NCBI RefSeq assembly: GCF_033958435.1
Contig: NC_134137.1
Coordinates: forward strand, 224,853,501-224,917,500
Source: Carettochelys insculpta
Lineage: Eukaryota > Chordata > Testudines > Carettochelyidae
DNA: 64,000 bases
Direction: 5' to 3'
Within the stretch, counting starts at the first letter, position 1. Every line of letters begins with the position of its first letter. A program made the translations under genes and the position numbers. A model generated the notes under the pieces. The model was given only the letters and a program-made list of their open reading frames with translations. It did not search any database and was not told the DNA's origin. Below, in pieces: positions 1-10,049 of the stretch.

Positions 1-245
1 AATTAATACCTGGCTCTTACATGGCACTTTCTGGGGTTCACAAAGGAGGTCAGTATAATTATCCCGAGATCACAAGAAACTGGGTAAAATTATATTTTTT
101 AAAGCTAGATTAATTTTATTTGGTACACCTACCTCCACAGCTCTCTGTGCCTCCGTTCACTTTCTGGTGTTTAAGCCTGATCTCATGGTCCTGACTCAGA
201 CAAGATTCTCATTGGCATCATTCTAACAAAGCATCAAATTTGTCC
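1..245. other. unassigned non-coding DNA
   Basis: No gene or recognisable repeat. A/T-rich ordinary sequence leading up to the MIR-like SINE. Confidence 0.5.
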
Positions 246-339
246 ATCTGTGAAGAGGGTCCAGGAGGCCATGTGGCTTGTTTTATAGGGCATCAGACAT
301 CTTGGGTTCCAGTCTCAGTTCTGCCACTTGCTCACTGTG
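246..339 (+). repeat. MIR-like SINE, left half
   Basis: The segment ending in 'CAGTTCTGCCACTTGCTCACTGTG' (bases 317-339) resembles the conserved MIR core (in MIR: ...CTCTGCCACTT...GCTGTGTGACCTTGGGC). The core breaks off at base 339 and resumes at 3269 with 'TGACTTTGAACTAGTTGC', so the SINE was interrupted by the TIR element at 340-3260. The upstream part, to about 246, is assigned with less certainty. Confidence 0.6.
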
Positions 340-383
340 GCTATGTCTACACTACAAAGTTATTTCCAGATCAGGTGTTTAAC

Positions 384-890
384 AACAGCTATTTTGAAGC
401 AAAACCATTCAACATCTTGGTCGTTCAGGTGTATGCCTCCACATCAGAGAGCAGGGTGGAAGAGATTGAGCTATTCTGTAAAGACTTGACAAAGACACTG
501 GAGGAGATACTGAAGAGAGATGTGTTGATCATTGGAGGAGACTGGAATATGAAGGTTGGAACAGATAACAAAGGTTGGGAGAGAGTCATTGGAAGGTTAA
601 GGTATGGAGAAAGAAATGAATGAGGTGAGAAACTACTAGAGTTTGCTACAGAGAATGAAATGGTGATCAGCAACATGAGATTCCAACACAAGGACTGTGG
701 GAAGTAGACATGGTGATCAAATGATGGGAAGTCCAAGAACATGATAGATGTGGTTTTGATAAGAAGAGGGGTAACTTCAGGACAGCAGTGCCAAACTCTC
801 CAAGGAACAGATATGGACTCAGACCACAGTCTAATGATTGCAAACATCAAGGTGAAATTCAAGGGAAGGTGTAAGACACAGTTCATGAAA
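384..890 (+). pseudogene. RTE endonuclease domain remnant
   Basis: Frame 3 reads FEAKPFNILVVQVYA, then IIGGDWNMKVG at about 525-560 and SDHSLMIANIKVKF at about 817-860. In this exonuclease/endonuclease/phosphatase fold the family signatures are GDFN.K.G and SDH, so a catalytic-region Asn/Asp stretch and the terminal SDH are still visible. Stops interrupt the same frame at 621 (TGA, probably a decayed CGA), 705 (TAG) and 714 (TGA). The first third of the domain is missing because of the 5' truncation. The role in a live element would be nicking target DNA for target-primed reverse transcription. Confidence 0.8.
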
Positions 891-1489
891 CAAAGAGACG
901 TGGTGAGGCTAGGCAAGGAAGAAATAGGGAATGCATACAGAGCAGTGCTCAAAGAGAAGATCCGGAAGGTGGGCACAGAGGAAGAACTAGATAAGAGAGT
1001 TGAAGGGATGGCCATGGCGATAGAAGATGCAGTTGAGCAGATGGTTCCAGAAGAAGAGATGATCAATAAGAAGTGGATTAACCAAGAGTCAGTGAAGTTG
1101 GTCCAAGAGAATAGAGTGTTGAAGATCAGAAGGGATGTTTCCAGGTGGGTAGAAGAGCAATATAGAGGGAAATGCAGCAAGGTAAGGAAAGCGGCCAGAA
1201 TAGATAAGTTGAAATTGATAGAGGAGCAGCATGAAGATATAGAGAGGTATTACAGTGAGTGTAAGGCCAGGGAAGTGTATAAGATGATCAGGAATATCAA
1301 TAGGAAGCGGCAGCCTAAGCAAATGATGATCAAAGACGAGAACAATGTGGTGCTCAAGAACAAGGAGAAGGTTGTGCAGCATTGGACAAAATACTGCACC
1401 AATCTGTACAAAGCACAGCTGGACCCAAGTCTCTCAGAGAAACTGATGGAAGAACTGAAAGAGATATCACCACCAAGCATTCACAGCAA

Positions 1490-2590
1490 CACTGGTATTT
1501 TGAAGGAGGAAGTAGAAAGAGCAGTGAAACCACTAAAGAACAACAAGAGACCTGGAAATGATAAGATCATGGGAAAGATGATCAAACATTGTGCAGAAAG
1601 TATGATTACACCAACTATTGTACACCAACGATGTAATATAATGTGGAAAGAAGGGAAGGCACTTAAGGAATGGACAAGATCCATGCTAATGACAATGCAC
1701 AAGAAAGGCAGTGTGCTGGAGTGCAAGAATTAAAGAACAATTGCCCTAATGAGTCATCTAGGCAAGGTGCTGATGATGATATTGATGGAGAGACTGAGAT
1801 TGCTGATAGCAAGTGGGATTCAGAAAAGATAGAAGTACCAAACAGCAGATATTGGCACTAAGATTGATAGTGGAGAGAGCTCGACAAAAGAAGAATATCT
1901 ACACTTGCTTCATTGAATTTCAGAAGGCATTTGATAGTACAGATCACAAAGTGACTTGGGTGGCATTGGAGTCCTATGGAGGGGATAGAAGACTGATATG
2001 GTTGTTGAAGGATATTAATGACAATGCAGAGGCAGTGGTGAGAATGCGAGGAGAGTTGGGAAGTTAGTTCAGAATGAATAGAGGTATGAGACAAGGAGAT
2101 CCAATATCTCTGAGTAACTTCATCACGCACCTAGAGAGAGCGATGGACAAGATCAAGGAAGAGGTAGAAGGGATGTCTATTTATGGGATGAGAATCAACA
2201 ACCTGAGGTTCATGAATGATACAGTTATCTTCAAGAAAAATGAAGAGATGATATCGAGAACAGTGCAGGTGCTAAATGAGGAAGGGAAATGGTACAGAAC
2301 AATTACGAACATTGATAAAATGAAGGCAGTGGTATTTGGAGATAAGGAAACAGGAAGAACGATCCATGTAGATGGGATCAAACTAGAGAATGTAGAGAAG
2401 TTCACACACCTGGGGAGCTACATGATATATGATCTAGCTTGTAAGAAGGAAATAGCGATTAAAATAACGAAAGTAAGAACGAGTTTGATAGTGATGGATA
2501 AGATCTGGAAAAGCAAAGCGATTAACCTAGGAATGAAGCTGAGCATTTTGAAAACGTGTATTCAGCAGCAAGTTGTACGGATGTGAGACA
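1490..2590 (+). pseudogene. RTE reverse transcriptase domain remnant
   Basis: Motifs appear in order: LKNNKRPGND (about 1534-1563; family NNKAPGPD), a segment like 'YRTIAL' after a TAA stop at 1731, GFRKDRSTKQQI at 1816-1851 after a frame change, FIEFQKAFDSTDH at about 1909-1947, GMRQGDPIS at about 2083-2109, and the active-site region RFMNDTVIF at about 2208-2234. In working elements this last motif is FADD. Here it is FMND, so one catalytic aspartate is lost. A TAG at 2065-2067 also interrupts the frame. The linker at 890-1490 reads open and Lys/Glu-rich in frame 3. Confidence 0.85.
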
Positions 2591-2918
2591 TGGGTGATAA
2601 CAAAAGATTCAGAAAGAAGGATATTGGTGTTTGAGAGGAGTTATAGAAAGATCTGGAGAATAGGATGGTTGCATAAGGTCACCAATGACGAATTATATAG
2701 GAAGATATAGCCAAAAGCTATTTGGGCATATCTGCAGCAAAGTCAAGACTCTGGTATTCGGCATAATGCACGGCTTGAATAGGAGAGGTGTAGCCCACAG
2801 GGAACGGGTAGATGATATAGTTCCACTAGCTCCACACCAGAAACTAAGACACTCCACACTGGACAGGAAAAGATGGAAGGAAACAGTGAGGGAGGCATTT
2901 GACACCAATGAGTGCTGA
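2576..2918 (+). pseudogene. RTE C-terminal region remnant with internal deletion
   Basis: From 2576 the reading shifts frame and gives CETWVITKDSERRILVFER, the conserved 'YGCETW' region after the RT. A stop follows at about 2709 (ATA TAG, where the other copy has ATA CAG). The family's GRPHREWVDDI-like segment is at about 2784-2820. Compared with the copy at 26372-26690, about 37 bp are missing between GCCAAAA and GCTATTTGGG at 2710-2725. The final codons before the tail read 'DTNEC', like the usual RTE C-terminus. Confidence 0.8.
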
Positions 2919-2926
2919 GCCCAGGG

Positions 2927-2954
2927 TTGTTGTTGTTGATGATGATGATGATGA
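2927..2954 (+). repeat. RTE 3' microsatellite tail (TTG)n(ATG)n
   Basis: About four TTG units pass directly into six GAT/ATG units straight after the LINE's last codons. RTE elements characteristically end in short tandem repeats instead of poly(A). The tail sets the LINE's 3' boundary against the TIR-element sequence 'TTTTGAAATATC'. Confidence 0.8.
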
Positions 2955-3226
2955 TTTTGAAATATCTTATTTCAAAATAACACAGCTACACACAAAATGT
3001 ATTTCAAAATAGCATTTCCAGACAGCACTATTTCAAAATTGTGCCATTGGACGCCAGTATGGCTTATTTCAAAATAGCTCTATTCTGTGTCTTAATAGCG
3101 CCTGTTTCAAAATAGTTGTTATTCCTCCTGCAAAGAGGTTTACCCATTTCAAAATAATGCATCCACTGTTTCAAATTTATTTCTAAATAGCATGTGCATA
3201 ATGTAGATACTAGTAAATATCAGCTG

Positions 3227-3240
3227 TTATTTCGAAATAA
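3227..3240. repeat. perfect palindrome in TIR element
   Basis: TTATTTCGAAATAA is self-complementary. The same 18-mer (GCTGTTATTTCGAAATAA) occurs at 36862-36879 in the related element. It is one of few places in this family where the central CpG survives. Most other units read TTTCAAAAT, as expected after CG to CA decay. Confidence 0.85.
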
Positions 3241-3268
3241 ATCTGTAGTGTAGTCATGCCCACATGTG

Positions 3269-3420
3269 TGACTTTGAACTAGTTGCTTTCTTGCTGCTTG
3301 TGCCTGATTGTTTCCTTGTCTGTCAGACAGGGGTAGTGCTATTAGCCAGCTTGTAAAAATGTGCTGAGCTCTATCCATGAACAGTGCAAGAGGGGACAGG
3401 TAATGCGTGGACGTATTACC
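3269..3420 (+). repeat. MIR-like SINE, right half
   Basis: Continues the SINE broken at 339: TGACTTTGAACTAGTTGC, then GTTTCCTTGTCTGTCAGACA and GGGTAGTGCTATTAGCC, matching MIR's 'GTTTCC.CATCTGTAAAATGGGG' region in order. Confidence 0.55.
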
Positions 3421-4600
3421 CAGAATTGGGTTCCCGTGACTAGCGAGAAACAACAGGGCTACTGGTAAATACTCATACTGTCTGTGACAGTCCAGGAAAT
3501 GTCCTTCAGTCTCCCTGGAGAAGCTTGAAAGGGGGTAAGTGTTTTGAAAGAGTGGAACTAGACTGAAGAAGGAGCCTACTTCTTTTGATATTTAAACAGG
3601 ACTTTTCTAAAGCCTGTGACCAATTTTGTTTTTTGAAATAGAGTGAAATGCTGATGTGTGAGCTTGCCTGCAGCCTCATCCTGCAGAAGGAGAAGGACTG
3701 GGGAGGGAGAACTCAGAAGGGAACTGGATGGCTTTCTCTCCTTCTCTTACTCTGCTGCAGAAGCTCAATGGCTTCAGCCTCCTCTGATTATTTGCCAAGA
3801 AGCTGCATTCTCTGCCTGGGTGGACTATCTGCCTTAGTAGCCTTCCTCTGTGCCTTGGCGAGGTCAGAGCTGTGGGACAAAGAAAACACTAGTAGGTAGC
3901 GGGTGGGAACAACCGGCCTTGGGCTGGACTCTGTAAAACCACTAGGACATGAGAAAGTGAGGGCAGGCCTGAGCATCAGGCAAGCAAGAAGGCCGGTTTT
4001 CAACTTCCCCCTGCACAAGGTACACAGAGAAGGCATTCTTGAAAGCTCTCACCTGTCTCCAGCCTGCATGTTTTTAATTAACCCCTTTGGAGGTAAGAGG
4101 ATTGGCCAAGGTACAGGAGGATCTGAAGCGTAGAATGGGGCCAGTGGGAAGGCAGCGGGCTTAGTATTCTCACAGCGTGAAGCACACCACAGGATTTACA
4201 GTGAATTAGGATCAGTGGGACAGTGATGAGAGCCCCGGATGCCCTGCTAGTGCTCTTGCCTCATTTGGGACCCGCTCTGGAGCTACACTCATTAAAGCCT
4301 TGCAACCTGCAGTCAGTCACTGCAGATTACAGGCTAATGATATGACACTCGTGTGTTACAGAGTAATTACTATCCAGCCTGCCTCTGGGCACAGGAGACA
4401 GACAGTGACCCTGTATTTGTTTAGCAAGGACGCGAGTCTTCCTGTGCTAAGGAACAACAGTTTGCAGCCCAAATCTCCAAAAGAATTGGGTTAAATCCCC
4501 TTTCCTCATTTAATTGTGGTGGCTTTGTGAACACTAGGCTTCTGTGGCCCAAATTTCTCACTTCTGCTATAGCTTTGCCTGTAGTAGCAACAATCAGTGC
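3421..4600. other. unassigned non-coding DNA
   Basis: Several short open frames of 60-85 codons occur on both strands, overlap each other, and show no domain. I see no exon, RNA gene or clear repeat. Confidence 0.5.
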
Positions 4601-5040
4601 TCTAGTTCATTGGCCACTGGTGTTTATAGCAGCAGGGTGCTCAGACCAACGCTGAGCATGATTGGGCCATGTGGCATCAATATTGGCAGCCAAGGGACCC
4701 TTGTCTACACTAGTCCTGCCAGGGTTTCCATCACTAGGGGAACTGCATTGGTTTTGGTAATTATGGGAACCAAAAGCCTAGGATGGTTCCAGCCTTAATG
4801 AACATGGTGCCAGTGAAAGGTGATGACCTGGTGGTCCTGGAGATTGAAAGCCTGTAGCCACCACACAGTAAGCATTAGGGTGTATTTCCTCCTCATTGCA
4901 TCCTGCCAATATGCCTCATCTTCTGCTGGAGGGGCCATTTCTTGGGTGAGGGGGGGAGTTCTGTCTCTGTGGCTTATTCAAGTTCTCGGGCCTAATGATG
5001 CCATGAGTGCTGATTTAACATGATGGGCTCTGAGATACCT
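4600..5040. repeat. possible degraded TIR-element sequence
   Basis: 'CCTTGTCTACACTAG' at 4699-4713 resembles the CTTGTCTACACTA ends of turtle TIR elements. I could not find a matching right end, so boundaries are uncertain. Confidence 0.25.
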
Positions 5041-8000
5041 CCACCTTAACAAGAAATTTGACTGAGACTAACCAGCCTTTCCCGCGTGTGACTTAGCTGA
5101 AATCCATCAGAGTCTCTGATGGGCTGCAAATCTCCCTTGGGATGCTACTGTCTTCCAGCTTCATGAGTGCTGAGCATGTGACATGGGCAACGAATTCTGG
5201 GATGCATATGATCTACAGAGACCTCTGTGCATGTGGGCTGGGAATAGGGCTCCCATATGGGAGTGGGGGCAGAGATGGAATCAAAGAGAAGGAAGAGAGG
5301 GTCCCCATATTTGTAGGCAGTGAGAATTTTGGGGATTAGGGGCTTGCTGAGAATCAAGGGAAAGGATCAGAAGATAAAATTTTCACTGAGGTCAGTGAAA
5401 AGGACCTATAGGATTGGGGACCTGCTGTGGATGCAGAAGGATATGATCATGGGAGAAAGGAGAAGTGGTTGAGCAAGAGGAAGGAGGTGAAGTAGGGAGA
5501 AGGGATAAAGGAAAAAAAATCAGACTTGGCTAAGTTCACATAAATTCCCATGGGCTTATTCAAACCATGCTGCTGAATGTAAAAAGGGTCTCCTGTCAGT
5601 AGTATTATCTTAGTGAGCAGCTGCTCCCTTGATGCACTATGCTTTTCACAGTCCTTCACCTTTCTGGCCCTCACACTCATGAGTTCTTATCCAAACCCTC
5701 TCATTAGTATGGGACAAATTGTTCCCCACAGTATTTGCCTACCACTTTCTGTGGGCCAACTAAGCAATGGTGTGTGGTGGTGAGGGGGCTGGCCTGGCCT
5801 TCTGCCTATTCTTTTTTCAATGCCTTATTTTACATCCATATCCAGACTGTATCTCAGGCACTAATAGTGCTACATGGCAAGTGATAAATAATTAATGGCG
5901 CAGTGTCATATTTGTTACTTCTAAAACCTTTTGCCAGGAGGTAGAAGTTGGACCTTGGGTTTCTTTAACTGAATAGTAACATCCTCAGACTCCCAACTGC
6001 AAGAGAACAGGTGGAAGACTGTGCACTGAACGGAAAACATGGATATGGGTTCTGAGCAAACCATTGCTTGACAATGCTGAGATCTGGCTCCTATGTGCAG
6101 TCCCCCATCACCATCAGAACCACATGCAGAATTCACTCCCACTATGGGATGGGACATTCTGATCCAGAGTTTTGCTTCTTGTTTCTTCCAGCAAACAAAA
6201 GGCTGTTCCTTGGGAATATGAGCAAGCAACTGTGTAACTTCTTAGGAAGGCTCTCTGTCCAACGCAAACCAGAATCTGAGTCCTGCGACCACTTAGTCAC
6301 ACACTCAACTTTGAGATCATGAATAGAGTATTTGTTCCTATTAAAGACAACAAGACAAATCATGCACTTAACTTTAAGCCTCTGAATCAATGTTTGCAGG
6401 ATTAGGGTCCTGGTAGCAATTCCTCTGGAATATCAACTAAGCCTCATACAGTTAAAGGGTAGTACATGTGTATGCTTTCCAATTGTTTAACTCTCTGCTG
6501 TTCTCAATAACCTCCTTTAAGCCTGGAAACAATCACATTTTCCAGAGGAAAGCCTTCTCAGAGAAATGCTACTTTTCTTCACTTGCGTTAATGTTACTTA
6601 GAGGACTAAAGCATCCAACCAAGGTTGGAAACCTTTGGATGGGATCTGGTGCCTTGAACTTGACACTTGCTATGAAATATGAAAATATTTGGGGGTTGCT
6701 AGTGAGGTAGGAAAGTCTTTCATGTCTTGGGAACAACCCAGGCTCAGTTTAGAAGAGCCTGGAAGTCATTACAAATATAGAGAGCTGCAGGGAATGCCCT
6801 TTTGCTTTACAAGCTCTCCTGGTGTAACCGTCACAGGGTGCTGTAAATAGAGCCATAGAGAGGTATGCTGTCTGGTGCTGCCAGCAGCACTAGCTGTCCC
6901 AGTTTTCCAGCTCAGGAAACAAGACTGTGCCTAGAAGCTAGATGGATCCCCTGGAAGGAAAGTCTTCTCTTCATGCGTTATCCCTTCTACAACACCTGCA
7001 CAAGAAGCAGCATAAGTTGTCCCAGAGAATAAGTCTCCAACACTTACCCGATCAGAATTTTCCTCAAGATCACTGTGCTAAATAAAAGCACTTGTGATAA
7101 CAGATTTACTGCTGATCCCTGGAGTTTCTCCTATGGTGTTGGGGCCCTGCTAATTTACATCACCATCAAGTTTAATGGTCATTCAAGAGCAAGAGGTCTA
7201 TGAGCTCTTCATGACCTTTGGGGATCACTCATGTGAGCGGATAGTGACAAGTCTGCTGTTTAAAAGGGATCAAGAGGATGGCATCACTTAATGAAATCCA
7301 AGTAGGGTGCTCCAATTCTTTCGTGTTCATAGTCCTCAAAAGAAAATGAGCCTGACTGTACTGAGTCAAAGGAATGACTAGGATAACTGAGAAAAGCAGA
7401 ACTGGGAAGAGGATGTAATAGGCTCCCAAAGAGAGGCTAACCTCAGATAGATCCATCTGAGCTGCTGGCTGCAGCTTTCAGCTATGAAGTTTGCAGCAGG
7501 ATCCCAAAGGGAGAGGAAAGCTTCTGATAGTGCCAACCAAATTCCTGGCTGCAGCTTCATTCTCTGGAAGAGGAAACAAATCCCTGGGAGAGAAAAGAGT
7601 TTGGAAAGACTCAGCATAATATTGAGCTGAAGCTTTTATCTCCAGGAAAACACACTTTGGGATTTATCTTTTTCTGCTCGGTAACAAAGAAAGTCAAGAA
7701 TGAACAGCTATGGCTGGGGCCAACGATGCCAATCCAGGAGGGCAACGACAATGTTTTTTGTGTCCCTATACAGTCATTATTGGTCTGTTGGCTGCCCCAC
7801 GATGAACTGAAATTTTTGCTAGTCTATGATGTAACTTGTAAATATTCAAGTGACTTAGCTTGCTGCCTCCTGCTGCCCTCTTTGTTGATGAGGCAGAATC
7901 AGCACATCTGGCATTTTAAAGAAAGATTTAAAATGGGCACATTATTAACATTTGAAAACTGGCTCCTACTCATGAACACAGAAAGTGATCAAAGCATTTT

Positions 8001-8084
8001 TAATTGCACACAAGTGTGTGTACTAGCTTTATTTAATTTTTAGACTTTTTTACATTACTCATCACTGTAAGGCTGGGGAAGCTG
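5041..8084. other. unassigned non-coding DNA
   Basis: About 3 kb without a recognisable gene or repeat. Open frames are all under about 105 codons and lack domains. Base composition is ordinary. Confidence 0.45.
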
Positions 8085-8275
8085 GTAAATGTTAATTATT
8101 TAATCCTCAAAACACCCTAATTAGATGGATGGGTTTCATTTTGTCTACTTTTTTATGGATGGGGAACTGAGATAAGAGAAATTATGTGATTTGCCCAAGG
8201 TCACACTCAGGAATCTGTGGCATGACTTCATAGTAATGTACCTTAACAGGTTCTGAGACCTGGATTGAACCAAAC
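8085..8275 (-). repeat. MIR-like SINE (antisense)
   Basis: Reads TTTTTTATGGATGGGGAACTGAG, then GATTTGCCCAAGGTCACACT at 8191-8210. This is the reverse of MIR's conserved 'AGTGTGACCTTGGGCAA' core, followed by the region that in MIR is 'CTCAGTTTCCTCATCTGT'. Confidence 0.65.
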
Positions 8276-9082
8276 CCAAAACCCCATGTCCAACTACCAC
8301 AAGTTTTGGGAAAAATCATGTCAAGAGGCAATTCACCTAGCTAGCTGAAATTAAAAAAAAATGGTTCTACATATTTCTGTTCTTACGAGAAGTTCAGCTC
8401 TGCATCTGAATGATTGTGTTATGATGCACACAGAGGCCCCTATGGTACAACTAAGATTTAGCACTTTACTAGTGGTAACCCCAACAAGAAAATGGAGATG
8501 AAGCATTTCTTCTGAATGTAAAGATGTAAATCTTCTAGTATTAACTGTGCATGAGCCTCCTAGCACATGTATTTATGTCCCCTTTCTCTATAACAGGGTA
8601 AACCAAAACTCTTGGTTCAAGCATCCTCGGGATTTCTGGAAACATTCAGTTCTGTATTTGAATGATGTTTTCTTGGTGCACTGTATCTTCAGCACAGTAT
8701 TTCCATGATAACAAAGCAGAGCTAACCTCCTCAGAGGTGCTGAAATTACCAGATTCTGTTTGGGAAGTGTAACAAAACCCCAATGCTGCCCAGTCAATCT
8801 GATACCTCATTTTCCCAACCTCCACGTTAAAAATCACAATGAAATACAAAAGACATACAATCATTACGGGAAGGTTGTATGTGGAAAATGTCAGAAGGAA
8901 AAATAATTTCTCTGCTCAGAAACACAATGTGGGTAGGACTGTTTGAGGTACAGGGATATACTACTAAAGATTGCTTACAAGAGGAAATGCAGGGCAAACA
9001 GTAGGAAAGACTGAGGAGCATCAGATTATGGAATGGCCTCTCCAGGGAAAGGGAAAGAGCCCCATTGCTTGGGATAAACACA
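8276..9082. other. unassigned non-coding DNA
   Basis: No gene or clear repeat seen. Small open frames only. Confidence 0.45.
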
Positions 9083-9090
9083 TTCTAGAC

Positions 9091-9644
9091 CGGGGTGACC
9101 AACATCTGGCCCATGAAGCCTTTTAATCTGGCCCATGGAGTCAGCAGTGGTCTGTGGAAAGCCAGCTGTGGAATGAGTGGTCAGCAACCTGCAGCTCTGG
9201 AGCCACCTGTGGCTCTGGATGCTGCCTCCTCTGACTCCTCCTCCAGCTCCCTGCTCTGCCACGCTAAAATAATGGAACTCGATTTAATTCCTTTAACAGC
9301 TGATGGGAGGGATTGAGCCATTAAACCAATTTAATTGAGCTGCATTATTTCAGCACAGCAGGGCAGGGAGCTGCCTGCACTGTGGGTGGGGGAAGGGAGT
9401 AGGAGGGTTGACAGGAGCTACTCAGCCATGCTGAGGAGATGGCAGCCAGCAAAGGTGCAGCAGGAGGCAGCAGCAGCAGCAGCAGCGCATGGAGCTCCTG
9501 TGTGTGGTAGGTGGGAGGCAGTTTGGAGCTGAGGGGGTTCAGCTTGGGGATGGGGGGAGCAGTTTGGGGCTATTTTGTGTTCAGTCCCTGAAACATGTAA
9601 AAATTGCCATCTGGCCCCTGATGAAATAAGGTTGGAGACCCCTT
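9091..9644. mobile_element. hAT-like non-autonomous element, 554 bp
   Basis: A perfect 8-bp target duplication, TTCTAGAC, lies at 9083-9090 and 9645-9652. The ends match in inverted order: left CGGGGTGACCAAC, and the complement of the right end reads AAGGGGTCTCCAACC. Eight-base duplications are characteristic of hAT transposases. No transposase ORF is present. 'CATCTGGCCC' occurs near both ends, as often seen in turtle hAT-like elements. At about 9178-9220 'GGTCAGCAACCTGCAGCTC' resembles the end of a second hAT family (compare 46028), so the element may be composite. A (CAG)6 run sits at 9468-9485. Confidence 0.8.
9468..9485 (+). repeat. (CAG)6 microsatellite
   Basis: Six CAG units inside the hAT-like element. 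Confidence 0.9.
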
Positions 9645-9652
9645 TTCTAGAC

Positions 9653-10049
9653 CTAGACTATACACTAGTAATATAAAGGAGGGAGGGATCCTGCATTCCC
9701 TGGGGGACAGACGAGTGACTCCTACTGACCATTTTCAATCTTTGGACCAAATTCAGTAACAGCATAAACCAGGGTAGGTCCCTGATGACCATGGGAGGTA
9801 CATTGCCTTACACCAAGGCTCAACGTGCCCATGAGATTCTGTGAGCCTAATTCCCAGAAACTTCAGCATGTTTTGGACTGAGAGAATCACTAAAAGCATT
9901 TGAACGGGAGGCTTTGGGGCACGTGAGTGTCTGCATGCAGCCATCATGTGACAGTGTACGACACTGTCGACACGAGTGCCAGCAACGAGCAGATGATATG
10001 TAGCACTCCCAGGCTTCACCACGTGACCATACCATTATCTCCAAGACAG
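9653..10049. other. unassigned non-coding DNA
   Basis: Nothing recognisable. Small overlapping open frames without domains. Confidence 0.4.

Larger units (their letters stand above)
370..2954 (+). mobile_element. RTE-type non-LTR retrotransposon, 5'-truncated and decayed
   Basis: One decayed reading can be followed through an apurinic endonuclease-like part, a linker, a reverse transcriptase and a C-terminal part. The element ends in GTTGTTGTTGTTGATGATG..., the microsatellite tail usual for RTE elements. Similar ORFs are often mis-annotated as 'craniofacial development protein 2-like'. At 2.58 kb it is shorter than the roughly 3.2 kb typical of full RTEs and lacks the start of the endonuclease, which fits ordinary 5' truncation. 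Stops at 621, 705, 714, 1731 and 2065, and frame changes near 1810 and 2576, make it non-functional. It lies inside the TIR element at 340-3260, so it inserted later. A second, shorter 3' fragment of the same family is at 26372-26690. Confidence 0.85.
340..3260. mobile_element. TIR element (ATTTCAAAAT-rich MITE), split by an RTE LINE
   Basis: The left end 'GGCTATGTCTACACTAC' (339-355) is mirrored by the right end, whose complement reads 'GGCATGACTACACTAC'. Both run on into TTATTTC. The flanks carry an imperfect 7-8 bp duplication, CACTGTG at 333-339 and CACATGTG at 3261-3268, and a MIR-like core is continuous across them. An 8-bp duplication would fit a hAT-type transposase. The interior at 2955-3240 is full of ATTTCAAAATA units and resembles the intact relative at 36831-37170. 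About 2.58 kb of RTE LINE sits roughly 30 bp inside the left end. No transposase is present, so the element is non-autonomous. The superfamily is inferred from duplication size only. Confidence 0.7.

Noticed and set aside
741..1733. 330-codon open frame that could be annotated as a host 'craniofacial development protein 2-like' gene
   Set aside because: It is the linker and early RT region of a decayed RTE LINE, continuous with endonuclease and RT motifs in broken frames and followed by the LINE's microsatellite tail.
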